Below, in pieces: positions 9,015-16,870 of a stretch of DNA of 64,000 nucleotides; the stretch's first letter is position 1, and each line of letters opens with the position of its first letter. The position numbers were made by a program, and so were the translations under genes. Source of the stretch: Methanofollis aquaemaris (GTDB lineage: Archaea > Halobacteriota > Methanomicrobia > Methanomicrobiales > Methanofollaceae); NCBI RefSeq assembly GCF_017357525.1, contig NZ_CP036172.1, forward strand, positions 620,001-684,000. The letters run 5' to 3'. The notes below the pieces were generated by a model. The model saw nothing but the letters and a program-made list of their open reading frames with translations, was not told where the DNA came from and searched no databases.

Positions 9015-9690
9015 GCAACCATACCTCGGCATGTTCTTCATCGATGCACCGCGCCAGCGGGCCGAGCCCGCTCTCCGGGAGGTCGAGGACGTCCACGCCT
9101 CCCGCAAACTCGCAGGACGCCGGGACCGCGAGGAGACGCGTCCCCTCGTACTCGCCGGTGAGCGGGGTGTACAGGTAGGCCGGTTCGGCCCGCAGCGAAC
9201 ACCCCACCTCGTCGCAGAGCGTCACCGCCGGGTGGAGGTGGCCGGCCACCACCAGACCACCGCGGAGGGCGGGCGCCGGGTGGCTGTGGCCGTGGAGATA
9301 CCCGACCCCGTCGACGACCGTCCCGTCCGCGGGGAGGAGTTCGTCCTCCTCCAGGAACCTGGCGATCCCGCCGTCATGGTTGCCGGGCACGACCCTGAGC
9401 GGGGCCAGCGCCCGCACCGCCTCGAAGACTTTCGGGAGTTCGGCGAACTCCTGCCTGCTCGTCAGCGGGACCGAATGTTTCACGTCGCCGAGGAGGAGCA
9501 CGAGGTCGGGGCTCGTTTCCTCGATGGCGGCGATGAGTCTCGCGGCCCGCGCGCGGCTCCTGCTCTGCACATGCACGCCCGCCCTCGCAAGCCCCGACTC
9601 GATCCCGAAATGGAGGTCGGCGACGACGAGCACCCGCCGGCGCCCCTCGACGAGGAGGGCCGGGAGGTCGGGGAGAAAACGCGGCCGCAT
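8959..9690 (-). CDS. Calcineurin-like metallophosphoesterase (COG1407-type)
   Basis: A soluble phosphoesterase of 243 residues with the full two-metal motif set: VADLHFG (D-x-H), LLGDVKH, GNHDGG, GHSHP and GHLHP. The family accompanies archaeal DNA-repair genes; its natural substrate is not known, though nuclease or phosphodiesterase activity is plausible. The start codon ATG at 9690 overlaps the stop of the upstream RPA-associated gene (TGATG), and the 3' end overlaps the helicase gene, so the three genes are translationally coupled. No signal peptide is present, so it acts in the cytoplasm. Confidence 0.88.
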   Translation of the reverse strand: MRPRFLPDLPALLVEGRRRVLVVADLHFGIESGLARAGVHVQSRSRARAARLIAAIEETSPDLVLLLGDVKHSVPLTSRQEFAELPKVFEAVRALAPLRVVPGNHDGGIARFLEEDELLPADGTVVDGVGYLHGHSHPAPALRGGLVVAGHLHPAVTLCDEVGCSLRAEPAYLYTPLTGEYEGTRLLAVPASCEFAGGVDVLDLPESGLGPLARCIDEEHAEVWLRDGTYIGTFGEIREQRRA

Positions 9691-10454
9691 CAGATCAGCC
9701 TGACCTGCCCGGTCGAGGGCATGTAGCACTCGCCCTCCGCCATCAGCGCCTCGATCGCCGCTTCGACGTCGGCCTCCCCGATGCCTCGTTCCACGGCCGC
9801 CGCGACCAGGTCGGCCTCCGCGGCACGTCGTCCCGGCGCCTCTTCGAGAAGCGAGATGACGAGGGCGCGGGCGTCGAGGGGCGCTGCCCCGGCTTCGTCA
9901 CCCTCATGCACTGTTGCAAGAGCGTCCCTGACCATCTGCACAAACTCAGAGAGCGCGTCGGGCGTCAGGTCATAGCGTTCGACCGCAGCGTTCGCATCGG
10001 GGTCGTCCCCCTCGCCGCAGAGGACGGCCAGCACCGCCTCGGCCCTGGAGATGGTCAGGTCCGCGGTCCGCAGCACCCAGGTGTCGCGCACCTGGCGAGC
10101 GGCCAGCACCACGGTCTCGGGCACCAGACACGGTCCCTCCTCCTCCTGCACCGGCCTCCCGGTCACCGCCACAAAGGCCGGGACGTCCATCGCCTGCAGA
10201 GCGGCCGCCGCTTCCGACTCCCGCCACCCCGCAGAGAGGAGGAGCGTCCCGGTCGGGTCGGCCACCCTCGCACAGACCCGCCCCTCCCCGGTCCAGACGG
10301 CGGTGAGGGCACCGGCAAAGAAGACCCGCCGCCCGCACGCACCGGTCGGAGAGAGAAAAGTCCCGCCCTCGAAAAACCGCGTCCTCGCGATTTCTCCGGC
10401 GAAGAGGCGTACGGCCGGCTCGAGTCCGCCAGTCGGCCTGCTCCGCTCATCCAT
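9690..10454 (-). CDS. RPA-associated OB-fold protein (COG3390-type)
   Basis: A 254-residue protein that looks like the RPA32/RPA-associated family working with archaeal single-strand DNA-binding proteins. The N-terminal ~130 residues have an OB-fold pattern (RVFFAGALTAVW, ARVADPTGTLLL, AFVAVTGRPV). The C-terminal ~80 residues look like a winged helix (DARALVISLLEE, DLVAAAVERGIGEADVEAAIEALMAEGECYMP), the usual protein-interaction module. It is first in the operon with the metallophosphoesterase and Lhr-like helicase, and divergent from rfcS across a 78-bp gap. The partner RPA large subunit is not in this window. Confidence 0.8.
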   Translation of the reverse strand: MDERSRPTGGLEPAVRLFAGEIARTRFFEGGTFLSPTGACGRRVFFAGALTAVWTGEGRVCARVADPTGTLLLSAGWRESEAAAALQAMDVPAFVAVTGRPVQEEEGPCLVPETVVLAARQVRDTWVLRTADLTISRAEAVLAVLCGEGDDPDANAAVERYDLTPDALSEFVQMVRDALATVHEGDEAGAAPLDARALVISLLEEAPGRRAAEADLVAAAVERGIGEADVEAAIEALMAEGECYMPSTGQVRLI

Positions 10455-10532
10455 GGAATAATCGTGTACTCCCTCCGGTAATAAAGATCAGGATGAGAGC
10501 ATTATTCTTGGGGGGAAGACAATGACTCTGTA

Positions 10533-11501
10533 ATGGAGGGCAACAGCACCATCTGGATCGAGAAGTACCGTCCACACACCCTCGCAGATATGGTGGGCCA
10601 GACGGAGATTGTCGAGCGGCTCAAGTCATATGTCCGGAGCGGCGACCTCCCCCACCTGCTCTTCACCGGCACGGCCGGGGTCGGCAAGACCACCGCGGCG
10701 GTGGCCCTCGCAAAGGAGTTCTTCGGCGAGACCTGGCAGATGAACTTCCGGGAGTTGAACGCCTCCGACGAACGGGGGATCGACGTCGTGCGCAACCAGA
10801 TCAAACAGTTTGCCCGGACCTCACCCCTCGGCGGCGCGACCTTCAAGATCCTCTTCCTGGACGAGGCCGACGCCCTCACCAACGACGCTCAGGCGGCGCT
10901 GCGGCGGACGATGGAGAACTACGCGATGACCTGCCGGTTCATCCTCTCCTGCAACTATTCCTCCAAGATCATCGACCCCATCCAGAGCAGGTGCGCCATC
11001 TACCGGTTCAAACCCCTCGACGAAAGCGCGATCGCCGAGCAGGTGCGGCGGGTTGCGGAGACCGAGGGGATCACGATCTCGGATCCGGCCATCCTCGCGA
11101 TCGCCGACATCGCCGAGGGCGACATGAGAAAGGCGCTCAACGCCCTCCAGGGCGCGGCGATCCTCTCCAAAGAAATCGACGAGACGATGATCTACGAGAC
11201 CACCTCCACCGCCCGCCCGGAAGAGATCGCAGAACTCCTCGATTTCTCGATGGCAGGCGACTTTGCAGGGGCACAGGGCGCGCTCAGGTACCTGATGCGC
11301 GACCGCGGGATCGCACCCAACGAACTGATCAACCAGTGCTTCAGGACCGTCGTCAGGAGCGAGATCTCGACCGCCCTCAAGGTCGCCTACATCGACCACC
11401 TCGGCGAGGCCGACTTCAGGATCTCCGAAGGGGCCGACGCTGAGATCCAGATGGAAGCCCTCATCGCCCTTTTCGTCCTCTCTGCGCAGAAACAGGCGTA
11501 G
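10533..11501 (+). CDS. rfcS: Replication factor C small subunit
   Basis: This is the clamp-loader ATPase that opens PCNA and places it on primer-template DNA. The protein has 322 residues, Walker [10 protein letters not shown] (about residues 47-55), Walker [10 protein letters not shown], sensor-1 CNYSSKII and the SRC motif (QSRCAIYRF) that carries the arginine finger. The C-terminal collar helices complete the normal family length. The start is ATG at 10533. It is followed after 39 bases by mcm, so clamp loader and replicative helicase are probably co-transcribed. The large subunit rfcL is not in the window. Confidence 0.95.
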   Translation: MEGNSTIWIEKYRPHTLADMVGQTEIVERLKSYVRSGDLPHLLFTGTAGVGKTTAAVALAKEFFGETWQMNFRELNASDERGIDVVRNQIKQFARTSPLGGATFKILFLDEADALTNDAQAALRRTMENYAMTCRFILSCNYSSKIIDPIQSRCAIYRFKPLDESAIAEQVRRVAETEGITISDPAILAIADIAEGDMRKALNALQGAAILSKEIDETMIYETTSTARPEEIAELLDFSMAGDFAGAQGALRYLMRDRGIAPNELINQCFRTVVRSEISTALKVAYIDHLGEADFRISEGADAEIQMEALIALFVLSAQKQA

Positions 11502-11540
11502 AGAGGCAGACAACCCACTCCCCCACCACAGAGGAGGTAC

Positions 11541-13664
11541 ATGGCAGCAAGAGAGAATGCAGACGTGACCGACGTTGTCGCCGACTGGGAGAAGTTCCTC
11601 AAGCGACAGTACAACAAGAAAGAGCGGGTCGAACTCGCCAAGGAGTTCCCGCACAAGCGGTCTCTCTACATCGACTACCGGAACCTCGAGGCCTTCGGGC
11701 GACGAGGACTGACCCTCGCCGACCAGCTCGTCGAGAAGCCCGAGAAGGTGATGGCCGACGTCAAGGACGCCCTGGTCCGTCTCGGGATCATCACGGAGAA
11801 AGACCGCAGACGAGTCCATATCAGGTTCACCAACCTGACCAGGAAGACGAAGATCCGGGACATCAGGTCCAACCAGATCAACACCTTCGTCGCCGTCGAG
11901 GGGATCCTCAGGAAGACCACCGAGGTCAGGCCCAGGATCACCGCCGCGGTCTTCAAGTGTCTGGAGTGCGGGACGATCACTCCGCCATATCCGCAGAGTT
12001 ATGGGAAATACCAGGAACCCTTCCGGGTGTGTGCGCAGTGCCAGAAGAAGACGCCGCTCGAACTCGTCCCCGAACACTCCACCTTCGTCGACGCCCAGAA
12101 ACTGCGGATCCAGGAGTCGCCCGAAGGACTGCGGGGCGGCGAACAGCCCCAGACCATCGACGTCGACGTCACCGACGACCTCACCGGTTCGTCGGCCCCC
12201 GGCGACCGCGTGGTGATCAACGGGATCCTCCGTTCGTTCCAGCGGGTGAACGGCGGGACCAAGTCCACGCTCTTCGACATCTATGTCGAGTGCAACGCCA
12301 TCGAGGTGGCCGAGAAAGAGTTCGAGGAGGTGAACATCTCCGAGGAGGACGAGGCGGCGATCCAGGAACTCTCCCATGACGAAAAGATCTACTCCAAGAT
12401 CGCCCGGTCCATCGCCCCGACGATCTACGGCAACACCGATGTGAAGGAGGCGGTGGCCCTCCAACTCTTCGGCGGGATCCCGAAAGAGATGCCCGACGGT
12501 TCGCGCCTGAGAGGCGACATCCACATGCTTCTGGTCGGCGATCCGGGTATCGCAAAGTCTCAACTTCTCCGCTATATCGTGCAGCTCTCCCCCCGCGGGA
12601 TCTATACCTCGGGCAAGTCCTCCACCTCGGCCGGGTTGACCGCGACGGCGGTGAAGGACGAGTTCGGCGACGGGCGCTGGACCCTGGAGGCCGGTGCCCT
12701 CGTCCTCGCCGACATGGGTATGGCGGCCGTCGATGAACTGGACAAGATGGACAAAGAGGACCGGAGCGCCCTGCACGAGGCGATGGAACAGCAGACGGTG
12801 TCCATCGCCAAGGCAGGGATCACCGCCACGCTGAAGTCGCGCTGCGCCCTCCTCGGTGCGGCCAACCCGAAGATGGGCCGTTTCGACGAGTACGCACCCA
12901 TCGCCGAGCAGATCAACATGCCTCCGTCCCTCCTCTCGCGTTTCGACCTCATCTTCATCATGACCGACAAACCCGACTCGGCGCGGGACATGGCCATCGC
13001 CGAGCACATCCTCAAGTCCCACTCGGTCGGCGAACTGATCGAGAAGAAGAAGCGGATGCCGGTCGAGGGCGTGGACGACGCATACATCGAGCAGCAACTC
13101 AAACCGGTCACTCCCGACATCGACCCGCTCCTCTTCAGGAAGTACATCGCGTATGCCAAGCGGACCTGTTTCCCGACGATCGTCCCCGAGGCGCGAGACG
13201 CCCTGCGAGACTACTATCTCAAACTCAGGGATCTCGCCGACACCAACAAACCGGTGCCGGTGACGGCGCGACAGCTCGAAGCCCTGGTCCGTCTGGGCGA
13301 GGCAAGTGCGCGGATCCGGCTCTCCCAGACGGTCGATCTTGGTGATGCCGAGCGTGTGATCAAGATCGTCGACACCTGCCTGCGGCAGGTGGCCTACGAC
13401 GCCGAGTCGGGCACCTTTGATATCGACAAGTGGACGACCGGGATCTCGAAGCAGCAGCGCGACATTGTGCGGACCGTGAAGGAAGTGATCAGAGATGTCG
13501 GCGGCGAGGACGGGTCGGCGAACCTCGAACAGGTGATCGAGGAGATGCTCAAACAGGGCTTTACGAAGGAGAAGATCGAGGCGGCGGTCAAGATGCTCAG
13601 GAACCAGGGCGAGGTGGTCGAGACGCGGCCGGGGATCGTGCGGTTGCTGGAGCGTGACTACTGA
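11541..13664 (+). CDS. mcm: MCM replicative DNA helicase, copy 1
   Basis: A 707-residue minichromosome maintenance helicase. It has the N-terminal A domain, a zinc ribbon (CLEC near residue 140, CAQC near 164) and an OB-fold hairpin region. The AAA+ core carries Walker A GDPGIAKSQ near residue 333, Walker B/pre-sensor LVLADMGMAAVDELDK, sensor GAANPKMGRF and arginine finger LLSRFDLIF. A C-terminal winged helix (EQVIEEMLKQGFTKEKIE) completes the fold. All catalytic residues are present. A strong ribosome site (GAGGAGG) precedes ATG. Its stop overlaps the start of a second, full-length mcm gene. Confidence 0.96.
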   Translation: MAARENADVTDVVADWEKFLKRQYNKKERVELAKEFPHKRSLYIDYRNLEAFGRRGLTLADQLVEKPEKVMADVKDALVRLGIITEKDRRRVHIRFTNLTRKTKIRDIRSNQINTFVAVEGILRKTTEVRPRITAAVFKCLECGTITPPYPQSYGKYQEPFRVCAQCQKKTPLELVPEHSTFVDAQKLRIQESPEGLRGGEQPQTIDVDVTDDLTGSSAPGDRVVINGILRSFQRVNGGTKSTLFDIYVECNAIEVAEKEFEEVNISEEDEAAIQELSHDEKIYSKIARSIAPTIYGNTDVKEAVALQLFGGIPKEMPDGSRLRGDIHMLLVGDPGIAKSQLLRYIVQLSPRGIYTSGKSSTSAGLTATAVKDEFGDGRWTLEAGALVLADMGMAAVDELDKMDKEDRSALHEAMEQQTVSIAKAGITATLKSRCALLGAANPKMGRFDEYAPIAEQINMPPSLLSRFDLIFIMTDKPDSARDMAIAEHILKSHSVGELIEKKKRMPVEGVDDAYIEQQLKPVTPDIDPLLFRKYIAYAKRTCFPTIVPEARDALRDYYLKLRDLADTNKPVPVTARQLEALVRLGEASARIRLSQTVDLGDAERVIKIVDTCLRQVAYDAESGTFDIDKWTTGISKQQRDIVRTVKEVIRDVGGEDGSANLEQVIEEMLKQGFTKEKIEAAVKMLRNQGEVVETRPGIVRLLERDY

Positions 13665-15757
13665 TGGCCGACGAGATCACCGACGTGGTCGGGGAGTGGG
13701 TGGCCTTCCTCTCCAGGTACTGCAAGCGGGAGGTCGCCGAGGTCGAACGGGAGTTCCCGTTCAAGCGCTCGCTGTACATCGACTACCAGACCCTGCAGGC
13801 CTCGGGCGCCTCCGGACTGCGTCTGGCCGACGAGGTGATCGAGAAGCCGGGCAAGGCGATCGGGGATATCCGCGACGCCCTGCGCCAGATGACCGTCATC
13901 GATGAGGAGAAGATCAGGAAGGTCAACATCCGCTTCCACCACATCGAGCGGGTCACCGGGATCAGGGACATCAGGGCCTATCATATCGCCCGCTTCGTCT
14001 CGGTCCAGGGGATCATCAGGAAGACCACCGATGTCCGCCCCAGGATCATCGAGGCCTTCTTCCAGTGTCCGGGGTGCGGGACCGAGACGAGGATACGGCA
14101 GGGTCTCGGGCAGTTCGAGGAGCCCGACGAGTGCTCGAACCCCGAGTGCAAACGCAAAAAACTGAAGCTCGTCCCGACGCGGTCGCGTTTCGTCGACTCG
14201 CAGAAGGTGCGGGTCCAGGAGTCACCCGAAGGCTTGCGGGGCGGCGAGCGGCCGCAGACCCTCGACGTGGAGGTGGCCGACGATCTCACCGGTTCGGTCG
14301 CCCCCGGCGACCGGGTGGTCTTCAACGGGATCCTCCGCTCGAAACAGCGGGTGAACTATGGGACGAAGTCCACGCTCTTCGACCTCTACCTGGAATGTTC
14401 CTCAGTGGAGGCGCCTGAGAAGGAGTTCGAGGAGGTGAACATCTCAGAGGAGGACGAGGCTGAGATCAGATCGCTCTCCGAAGACCCAGAATTGTACCGG
14501 AAGATCACCGCCTCGATCGCCCCCTCCATCTACGGGAACACCGAGGTGAAGGAGGCGATCGCCCTCCAGCTCTTCGGTGGGGTGGCCAAGGATCTGCCAG
14601 ACGGTTCGCGCCTGCGCGGCGACATCCACATGCTCCTGGTCGGCGACCCGGGCATCGCCAAGTCCCAGATGCTCAGGTATGTCGTCAAACTCTCGCCGCG
14701 GGGGATCTATACCTCGGGCAAGTCCTCCACCTCGGCAGGGCTGACGGCGACCGCGGTGAAGGACGACTTCGGGGACGGCAGTTGGACCCTTGAGGCGGGT
14801 GCCCTCGTCCTTGCCGACATGGGCGTCGCAGCCGTCGACGAGATGGACAAGATGGCGAAGGAGGACCGCAGCGCCCTCCACGAGGCGATGGAGCAGCAGA
14901 CGATCTCGGTGGCCAAGGCCGGGATCACGGCGACGCTCCGCTCGCGCTGCGCCCTCCTCGGCGCGGCCAACCCCAAACTCGGGCGGTTCGATGCCTACGC
15001 ACCCATCGCCGAACAGATCAATATGCCCCCCTCGCTCCTCTCCAGGTTCGACCTCATCTTCATCCTGACCGACAAACCTGACGAGAAGCGGGACTCGGCG
15101 ATCGCCAACCACATCGTCTCTGCCCACCGGGTGGGCGAGTTGATCATGCAGCAGCAGACCGGCCCGGTCTCCCCGGACCACGCCGACCTCCTGGCCGCGG
15201 AGAGCGTCACCGTCGACCCGCCCATCCCGCCCGAGGTGCTCCGCAAGTATGTCGCCTACTCGAAACGGCATATCACGCCCCTCATCACCGACGAGGCAAA
15301 GGAGATCCTCATCGCCTACTATCTCAAACTCCGTCACCTGGCCGACGAGAACAAACCGGTGCCGGTGACGGCGCGACAACTCGAAGCCCTCGTCCGCCTC
15401 GGCGAGGCGAGCGCACGCATCCGGCTCTCACGCACCGTCGAGCCCGCGGACGCCGAGCGGGTCGTCAAGATCGTCGACCTCTGTCTCCGGCAGGTCGCCT
15501 ATGACGCCGAGACCGGCACCCTGGACATCGACAAGTGGGCGAGCGGGATCACCAAGAAGAAACGCGATCTCATCCGCACGATCAAAGACACGATCAAAGA
15601 ACTCAGCGGCGAGGACGGCACGGCCAGGACCGCCGAGGTGATCGAGGCGCTGGCCAGCGAGGGCTTCGACCGCGAGGAGGTCGAGGAGCAACTGGAGAAG
15701 ATGTTCCGCTTCGGTCAGGCGATGCAGCCGAGGCGGGGGATTGTACGGTTGATCTGA
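13664..15757 (+). CDS. mcm: MCM replicative DNA helicase, copy 2
   Basis: A second intact MCM of 697 residues, starting one base inside the first (TGATGG junction). It is closely similar to copy 1 throughout the AAA+ core, with identical Walker A (GDPGIAKSQ), SGKSSTSAGLTATAVKD, ALHEAMEQQT and LLSRFDLIF motifs. It differs in the zinc ribbon (CPGC near residue 135, CSNPEC near 156), the insert around residues 480-525 (QQQTGPVSPDHADLLAAESV) and the C-terminal winged helix. Both copies should be active ATPases. Homohexamers, or one mixed hexamer, are both possible; the tandem arrangement points to a local duplication. Confidence 0.95.
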   Translation: MADEITDVVGEWVAFLSRYCKREVAEVEREFPFKRSLYIDYQTLQASGASGLRLADEVIEKPGKAIGDIRDALRQMTVIDEEKIRKVNIRFHHIERVTGIRDIRAYHIARFVSVQGIIRKTTDVRPRIIEAFFQCPGCGTETRIRQGLGQFEEPDECSNPECKRKKLKLVPTRSRFVDSQKVRVQESPEGLRGGERPQTLDVEVADDLTGSVAPGDRVVFNGILRSKQRVNYGTKSTLFDLYLECSSVEAPEKEFEEVNISEEDEAEIRSLSEDPELYRKITASIAPSIYGNTEVKEAIALQLFGGVAKDLPDGSRLRGDIHMLLVGDPGIAKSQMLRYVVKLSPRGIYTSGKSSTSAGLTATAVKDDFGDGSWTLEAGALVLADMGVAAVDEMDKMAKEDRSALHEAMEQQTISVAKAGITATLRSRCALLGAANPKLGRFDAYAPIAEQINMPPSLLSRFDLIFILTDKPDEKRDSAIANHIVSAHRVGELIMQQQTGPVSPDHADLLAAESVTVDPPIPPEVLRKYVAYSKRHITPLITDEAKEILIAYYLKLRHLADENKPVPVTARQLEALVRLGEASARIRLSRTVEPADAERVVKIVDLCLRQVAYDAETGTLDIDKWASGITKKKRDLIRTIKDTIKELSGEDGTARTAEVIEALASEGFDREEVEEQLEKMFRFGQAMQPRRGIVRLI

Positions 15758-15780
15758 GGATCAACGGTTTCTCTTTTTTC

Positions 15781-16023
15781 GGCTCTGTAGAAAACATCCT
15801 TTTTCATCACCTCAACCCCCCTTTGAACTGAATCTATCGCCTTCCCTCATGCTTATGCCGAGGGGCTCCGCCCCCGATACCCCCATAATGAAGATTGGGG
15901 TGGAGGGTGGAGAAATGACTATGAAAGGGGGTTGCAGTCCACCGCCTATCGCTCACGCGGGGGTTCTCGGGGAGCGGCAAGCCCCTCGTCGAAGAGAAAC
16001 ATCAAGATGTTTTCTACAAAGCC
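15781..16023. mobile_element. MITE-like element with 18-bp terminal inverted repeats
   Basis: The left end GGCTCTGTAGAAAACATC (15781-15798) is matched, at 17 of 18 positions after reverse complementing, by 16006-16023. The 243-bp interior is a degenerate copy of the dispersed repeat, including the GCCTTCCC hairpin arm near 15840, and encodes no protein. The flanks are T-runs on both sides, so a target duplication cannot be read with confidence. It lies directly behind mcm copy 2. Confidence 0.75.
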
Positions 16024-16039
16024 CATTTTTTCCAATATG

Positions 16040-16651
16040 GGCTCTGTAGAAAACCTCACCTTTTCTTGGTTCGAGTATGATTCAACCGCCTTCCCCCATG
16101 CTCACGCCGGGGGCAATGCCCCCGGACCCCCGGGACGAAGATAGGGCCGGGAAGGCATCATCAATGATCATGAAGAGAGGATTGCCGTCCCCCGCCTATC
16201 TTCGCGTGGGGGGACCGGGGGGCGGCTAGCCCCCCGCAGAGATAACCACCTAGAGGAATTACCATGAAAATGATCCTGAAAATCGTCTCTCCAGGTTTGC
16301 ATGATGGATTGAATTCTCCAAACTCCTTCATGTGTGATACGCAGATGACAGAGAGATCTTCTGCCTTCCCGGCCCCATCTTCATCCCGGGGATCCGGGGG
16401 CAGCGCCCCCGGCACGAGGGTGCGGGAAGGCACGTCGATCAGATCGGCCGCCCCCATCGCAGACTCTTCACCGCCCTCTCGCGCCGGGGGGTTGCACCCC
16501 CCGGACCCCCACGGCGAGGATAGGTGGGGGCGGCGATGGAACAAGATCCCTATCGGTTCTTCAGTCTTGAAAAAGAGAGATCAAGCGATGAGAAATTTTC
16601 ATCCCGTATGCCTGAGGCGTGCTCTTGCCTCATGCTCGATTCTACAGAGCT
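16040..16651. mobile_element. Non-autonomous transposable element with 8-bp target duplication
   Basis: The element starts GGCTCTGTAGAA and ends with the inverse TTCTACAGAGCT. The bases directly outside both ends are the same octamer, CCAATATG (16032-16039 and 16652-16659), which is what an insertion leaves behind. Inside are two repeat units in opposite orientation, each with the long hairpin (16088-16156 and 16363-16431). No transposase is encoded. The terminal GGCTCTGT and 8-bp duplication are reminiscent of IS6-family elements, but that assignment is from memory. The 219 bases after it, up to 16870, show no other gene. Confidence 0.8.
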
Positions 16652-16870
16652 CCAATATGTAGAGATTGAGCTCACAAGCCACATATACAAATGGAATTAT
16701 ACTACCTATCGTGGACGCCTGAACAGACGTCCTACAGGGGGTCGGGCATCCTTGATCGGTGTACACGCCCGGCCCCTTGTGACTTCTAGAAGGCCAATCG
16801 GGTTGTTGGTTTTCATCAGAGATGGCCGTTGCGATCCTCCGCCTTCCTGGAGAAATAGGGAGGACATCAG

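Noticed and set aside
10821-13097. A 758-codon open frame on the minus strand opposite mcm copy 1
   Set aside because: It is rich in Asp/Arg/His/Gly, has no recognisable domain, and is a mirror of the GC-rich codons of a well-supported gene. The same applies to minus-strand 14444-15379 and 56701-57795.
16161-16544. A minus-strand 127-codon frame in the transposable element
   Set aside because: It reads through inverted repeats and hairpins with Gly/Pro-rich composition; similar frames appear in other repeat copies and none resembles a transposase.
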